Origin: Bacillus vallismortis
GTDB lineage: Bacteria; Bacillota; Bacilli; Bacillales; Bacillaceae
Assembly (NCBI RefSeq): GCF_040784915.1
Contig: NZ_CP160797.1
Span: 1,503,001 to 1,567,000 of the forward strand
Length of the DNA: 64,000 bases
Direction of reading: 5' to 3'
This document shows, piece after piece, positions 62,466-64,000 of this stretch. Every line of letters begins with the position of its first letter. Position 1 is the first letter of the stretch. The position numbers and the translations under genes are program-made. The notes under the pieces were generated by a model. It was not told where the DNA came from and ran no database searches. It worked only from the letters and a program-made list of their open reading frames with translations.

Positions 62466-62744
62466 ATGAAATCAATAGGTGTTGTGAGAAAAGTAGATGA
62501 ATTAGGGCGCATTGTCATGCCGATAGAATTAAGACGAGCACTGGATATTGCTATAAAAGACAGCATTGAGTTTTTTGTTGACGGAGATAAAATTATCTTG
62601 AAAAAGTATAAACCTCATGGCGTTTGTTTAATGACCGGAGAAATCACTTCAGAAAATACTGAATACGGCAACGGTAAAATTACGTTAAGCCCTGAGGGTG
62701 CACAGCTGCTTCTCGAAGAAATTCAAGCCGCTCTAAAAGAATAA
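62466..62744 (+). CDS. abh: Abh, AbrB-like transition-state regulator
   Basis: Abh is a paralog of AbrB that binds many of the same promoters in antibiotic and biofilm control. The protein has 92 residues. The N-terminal swapped-hairpin DNA-binding domain reads MKSIGVVRKVDELGRIVMPIELRRALDIAIKDSIEFFVDGDKIILKKY, and a C-terminal dimerisation part follows. The ATG follows AAGGAAGAAGG. It is monocistronic, divergent from mreBH, ending at a strong terminator. Confidence 0.96.
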   Translation: MKSIGVVRKVDELGRIVMPIELRRALDIAIKDSIEFFVDGDKIILKKYKPHGVCLMTGEITSENTEYGNGKITLSPEGAQLLLEEIQAALKE

Positions 62745-62754
62745 TATGATGTTG

Positions 62755-62788
62755 AAAAAGGCGGAGAGATACAATCTCCGCCTTTTTT
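62755..62788 (+). terminator. Terminator of abh
   Basis: AAAAAGGCGGAGA pairs with TCTCCGCCTTTTT. Confidence 0.93.
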
Positions 62789-62838
62789 GCCTCAGGTGAT
62801 GAATGATTTGGGATACTTTACATATTTTACTCAATTAT

Positions 62839-62858
62839 TTGTCGAAGAATGGTACAAT
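62839..62858 (+). promoter_or_regulatory. Spo0A box and -10 of kinC
   Basis: TTGTCGAA (62839-62846) lies over the expected -35 of a promoter with -10 TACAAT (62853-62858). A Spo0A box close to the -35 is typical of Spo0A-activated SigA promoters; kinC is reported to depend on Spo0A. Confidence 0.65.
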
Positions 62859-62889
62859 AAATAGAGAAACACAAGCGGCAGGTGGTCAT

Positions 62890-64000
62890 ATGAGAAAATA
62901 TCAAGCACGTATCATTTCCATCATCTTGGCAATGATTTTTATTATGTTTTGGGATTATTTATTTTATTTTATAGGCAAAAACCCGATTAATTGGCCTGTT
63001 GATATTGTGTATACTGCAGTCACGTTAGCAAGTGTCTGGATGCTGGCTTATTATATTGATGAGAAACAGCAGCTGGTTAAGACAATGAAGGATAATGAAT
63101 GGAAGTATAAACAGCTTTCTGAGGAAAAAAACCGCATCATGGATAATTTGCAGGAAATCGTATTTCAAACGAATGCAAAAGGCGAAATTACATATTTAAA
63201 TCAAGCGTGGGCATCCATAACCGGCTTTTCAATCAATGAATGTATGGGAACGATGTATAATGATTACTTCATAAAAGAAAAACACGTAGCCGACCACATC
63301 AACACCCAAATCCAAAACCAAGCGTCATCTGGTATGTTTACTGCAAAATACGTGACAAAGAACGGCACGATTTTTTGGGGAGAAGTTCATTATAAACTTT
63401 ATTACGATCGGGATGACCAATTTACAGGCAGCTTGGGAACAATGTCAGATATCACTGAGCGGAAAGAGGCTGAAGATGAGCTCATTGAGATTAATGAACG
63501 GTTGGCGAGAGAATCACAGAAACTGTCAATCACAAGTGAACTTGCCGCCGGTATTGCACATGAAGTCAGAAACCCTTTAACCTCTGTCAGCGGTTTCCTT
63601 CAGATTATGAAAACACAATATCCCGACAGAAAGGGCTATTTTGACATCATCTTTTCAGAGATTAAAAGAATCGATTTGGTGCTCGGCGAGCTGTTGCTGC
63701 TTGCAAAACCGCAGGCGGTCACATTTAAAATGCATCAACTCAATGAGATCCTGACACAAGTCACGACATTGCTTGATACCAATGCTATTCTGTCCAATAT
63801 CGTCATAGAAAAAAATTTCGAAGAGACAGATAGCTGTATCATTAACGGGGATGAGAATCAGCTGAAGCAGGTCTTTATCAATATCATTAAAAATGGGATT
63901 GAGGCAATGCCAAAAGGCGGTATCGTTACCATTTCGACTGCTAAGACAGCCTCTCACGCCGTGATAAGCGTCAAAGATGAAGGAAATGGCATGCCGCAGG
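62890..64000 (+). CDS. kinC: KinC, sensor histidine kinase, N-terminal part (cut by window end)
   Basis: About 370 residues are present and the frame is open to the last base. Two N-terminal membrane helices (about 5-25 and 36-54) are followed by a PAS domain (about 75-195, with NLQEIVFQTNAKGEITYLNQAWASITGF). The kinase core holds the H-box GIAHEVRNPLTSVSGF with His224. The N-box INIIKNGIEAMPKGG and the G1 motif KDEGNGMP reach the window edge. KinC phosphorylates Spo0F and Spo0A and is linked to biofilm matrix production and potassium leakage. The ATG follows GGTGGTCAT. Confidence 0.95.
   Translation, partial: MRKYQARIISIILAMIFIMFWDYLFYFIGKNPINWPVDIVYTAVTLASVWMLAYYIDEKQQLVKTMKDNEWKYKQLSEEKNRIMDNLQEIVFQTNAKGEITYLNQAWASITGFSINECMGTMYNDYFIKEKHVADHINTQIQNQASSGMFTAKYVTKNGTIFWGEVHYKLYYDRDDQFTGSLGTMSDITERKEAEDELIEINERLARESQKLSITSELAAGIAHEVRNPLTSVSGFLQIMKTQYPDRKGYFDIIFSEIKRIDLVLGELLLLAKPQAVTFKMHQLNEILTQVTTLLDTNAILSNIVIEKNFEETDSCIINGDENQLKQVFINIIKNGIEAMPKGGIVTISTAKTASHAVISVKDEGNGMPQ

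Noticed and set aside
1..64000. CRISPR arrays, prophage, IS elements, tRNA or rRNA genes
   Set aside because: No regularly spaced repeats, integrase, transposase or structural RNA gene was seen.

Overview
The window is a chromosome segment from a Bacillus subtilis-group bacterium. Gene order from zosA to kinC, close protein similarity to strain 168 proteins (recalled, not searched) and the promoter vocabulary (SigA, SigD, SigE, SigG, SigH, SigW, Fur, FadR and Spo0A sites) all point there. Several residues in KinA and other proteins differ from my memory of strain 168, so this is probably a related strain, subspecies or sister species. There is no phage, IS element, CRISPR array, tRNA or rRNA. 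It is a nearly intact core chromosome with local decay and small unannotated genes.

Layout. 1-4.6 kb: end of zosA (metal P-type ATPase), a small membrane ORF, ykvY (Xaa-Pro peptidase family), a 41-aa ORF, ykvZ (LacI-type regulator), glcT. 4.6-9.0 kb: glucose PTS ptsG-ptsH-ptsI behind a GlcT-controlled antiterminator leader. 9.1-10.4 kb: splAB (spore DNA repair). 10.5-17.4 kb: a decayed ykwB acetyltransferase, mcpC, ykwC, ykwD, pbpH. 17.5-24 kb: kinA, patA, a 53-aa ORF, cheV, ykyB, ykuC. 24-31.3 kb: ykuD, ykuE, fadH, ykuI, the Fur-controlled sRNA fsrA, a wrecked manganese-catalase gene, ykuJ, ykuK, abbA, darB, ccpC. 31.4-37.9 kb: Fur-boxed ykuNOP, dapH, dapL, ykuS, an intergenic repeat, ykuT, ykuU, ykuV. 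38-44.3 kb: rok, yknT and the molybdenum-cofactor operon mobA-moeB-moeA-mobB-moaE-moaD. 44.4-51.9 kb: ABC pair yknUV and SigW-controlled yknWXYZ. 52-56.5 kb: fruRKA and sipT. 56.5-64 kb: ykoA, ykpA, ykpB, ampS, ykpC, mreBH, abh and the start of kinC.

Themes. (1) PTS sugar uptake: HPr and EI made here serve both PtsG and FruA. (2) Entry into sporulation and transition-state control: KinA, KinC, AbbA, Abh and Rok, with Spo0A boxes before abbA and kinC and a candidate before darB. (3) Iron starvation: fsrA and the flavodoxin operon ykuNOP, each with Fur boxes. (4) Cell wall: the acetyl branch of diaminopimelate synthesis (dapH, patA, dapL), PbpH, YkuD, MreBH. (5) Envelope defence: YknWXYZ.

The most interesting points are three small ORFs with their own expression signals, the multiply broken manganese catalase directly downstream of fsrA, the broken ykwB, a structured intergenic repeat between ykuS and ykuT, and a palindrome plus cre-like site at the fruRKA promoter. 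I did not find a convincing wholly new multi-gene system.
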